A stretch of DNA of 5,009 nt from the NCBI GenBank assembly GCA_018825725.1, contig JAHKBC010000266.1, positions 1 through 5,009 of the forward strand, in the 5' to 3' direction. Position 1 is the stretch's first letter; each line of letters begins with the position of its first letter. Under the pieces are notes generated by a model. That model had not been told where the DNA came from. It saw only the letters and a program-made list of their open reading frames with translations, and ran no database searches. This document shows positions 4,687 to 5,009 of this stretch, piece after piece. Position numbers and translations under genes: made by a program. This DNA is from Candidatus Omnitrophota bacterium (GTDB lineage Bacteria; Omnitrophota; Gorgyraeia; Gygaellales; Profunditerraquicolaceae).

Positions 4687-5009
4687 TTATTTTGCTTTCT
4701 GCGCTAGCAATTGCTGTACGAGTAGATCGATTTCAGGTTGGGTGAGTTTTCTTTCTTGCTGGTCGGGCTTAGGTTCATTTTTTCTATCATTTACCAGACT
4801 AAGGGTTATTTCAGAATCTTCCAGGATTTTTCTTAACTCCGCAGGATTAGCCAATGTTTTGCCAATAATTGCTACGGGGCTGGCCGGTACGGGTTTATCA
4901 GTTTTACTGACTGGTGTGGGCCCAAAGAAAACGCAGATACATTGGCCTTCAGGCCAGTAGGCTATGTCTCCAACATCAACTTCACTAGTCAAATTTTCTT
5001 CGGGCAAAG
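4687..5009 (-). CDS. Cyclophilin-like (TM1367/DUF369-type) protein, C-terminal part
   Basis: The minus-strand frame stays open to the window's right edge, so the N-terminal beta strands are missing. The TTG at 5007-5005 would be a start only by accident; in this family the visible sequence begins mid-domain. Numbering from that codon, GDIAYWP (13-19), FFGPTP (27-32) and ASPVAIIG (42-49) are the characteristic core of small bacterial and archaeal cyclophilin-like proteins related to TM1367. These share the cyclophilin barrel, but prolyl isomerase activity is not established. After the domain comes a 34-residue charged tail (about 73-106) ending in a probable helix (QPEIDLLVQQLL), longer than I expect for the family. 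The gene converges on the DUF3592 gene, so it is independently transcribed. Confidence 0.82.
   Translation of the reverse strand, partial: LPEENLTSEVDVGDIAYWPEGQCICVFFGPTPVSKTDKPVPASPVAIIGKTLANPAELRKILEDSEITLSLVNDRKNEPKPDQQERKLTQPEIDLLVQQLLAQKAK

Noticed and set aside
4414..4707. 97-residue plus-strand frame inside and beyond the DUF3592 gene
   Set aside because: It is an out-of-frame shadow of a gene with clear domain and membrane-helix structure.
4682..4960. 92-residue plus-strand frame
   Set aside because: It is antisense to the cyclophilin-like domain, whose motifs are unmistakable on the minus strand.
5005..5007. TTG as start of the cyclophilin-like gene
   Set aside because: The protein would lack the first strands of the domain, and the frame remains open to the window edge, so the gene is truncated by the window.

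Overview
The window looks like a chromosomal stretch from an uncultivated, moderately AT-rich bacterium. The kinase architecture, the AAA_14/DUF4143 ATPase, the DUF3592 membrane protein, the TM1367-type cyclophilin-like protein and the CTAAAG-centred palindromes together remind me of candidate-phylum genomes such as Omnitrophota. This is an impression only: there is no rRNA or other phylogenetic marker here.

Layout, left to right. (1) 1-1572, +: 3' part of a membrane-anchored sensor histidine kinase (transmembrane helices, GAF, DHp, HATPase). Its start lies off the left edge. (2) 1572-1899: a 327-bp non-coding stretch with a nested CTAAAG palindrome element, a short array of TGTGCA direct repeats spaced 22 bp, and a near-consensus promoter carrying a dyad. 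(3) 1900-3150, +: an AAA_14/DUF4143 P-loop ATPase with PD-(D/E)XK-like residues at its C-terminus; its mRNA appears to be leaderless. (4) 3151-3229: a junction with a small hairpin and a 28-bp relic of the kinase gene's own 3' end, then the ribosome-binding site of the next gene. (5) 3230-3619, +: a stand-alone receiver (CheY-like) protein. (6) 3622-4134, +: an unnamed all-helical protein made of two copies of a degenerate histidine-kinase dimerisation hairpin in which neither phosphoacceptor histidine is present. (7) 4206-4652, +: a DUF3592 membrane protein. (8) 4687-5009, -: C-terminal part of a cyclophilin-like (TM1367/DUF369) protein, convergent with gene 7 and running off the right edge.

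The main interpretation is that kinase, receiver and DHp-like protein formed one signalling operon, into which the palindrome/ATPase module was inserted. The 28 bp upstream of the receiver reproduces the kinase 3' end (codons KGRIWAY then stop) with a 105-bp in-frame deletion between two TGGGC pentamers. In that reading the kinase would phosphorylate the receiver, and the receiver, which has no output domain, would dock on the tandem DHp-like protein. That would be a possible histidine-less partner-switch or phosphate-sink arrangement not described by any family I can name. The sequence similarity is directly visible; the history and the biochemistry are inference.
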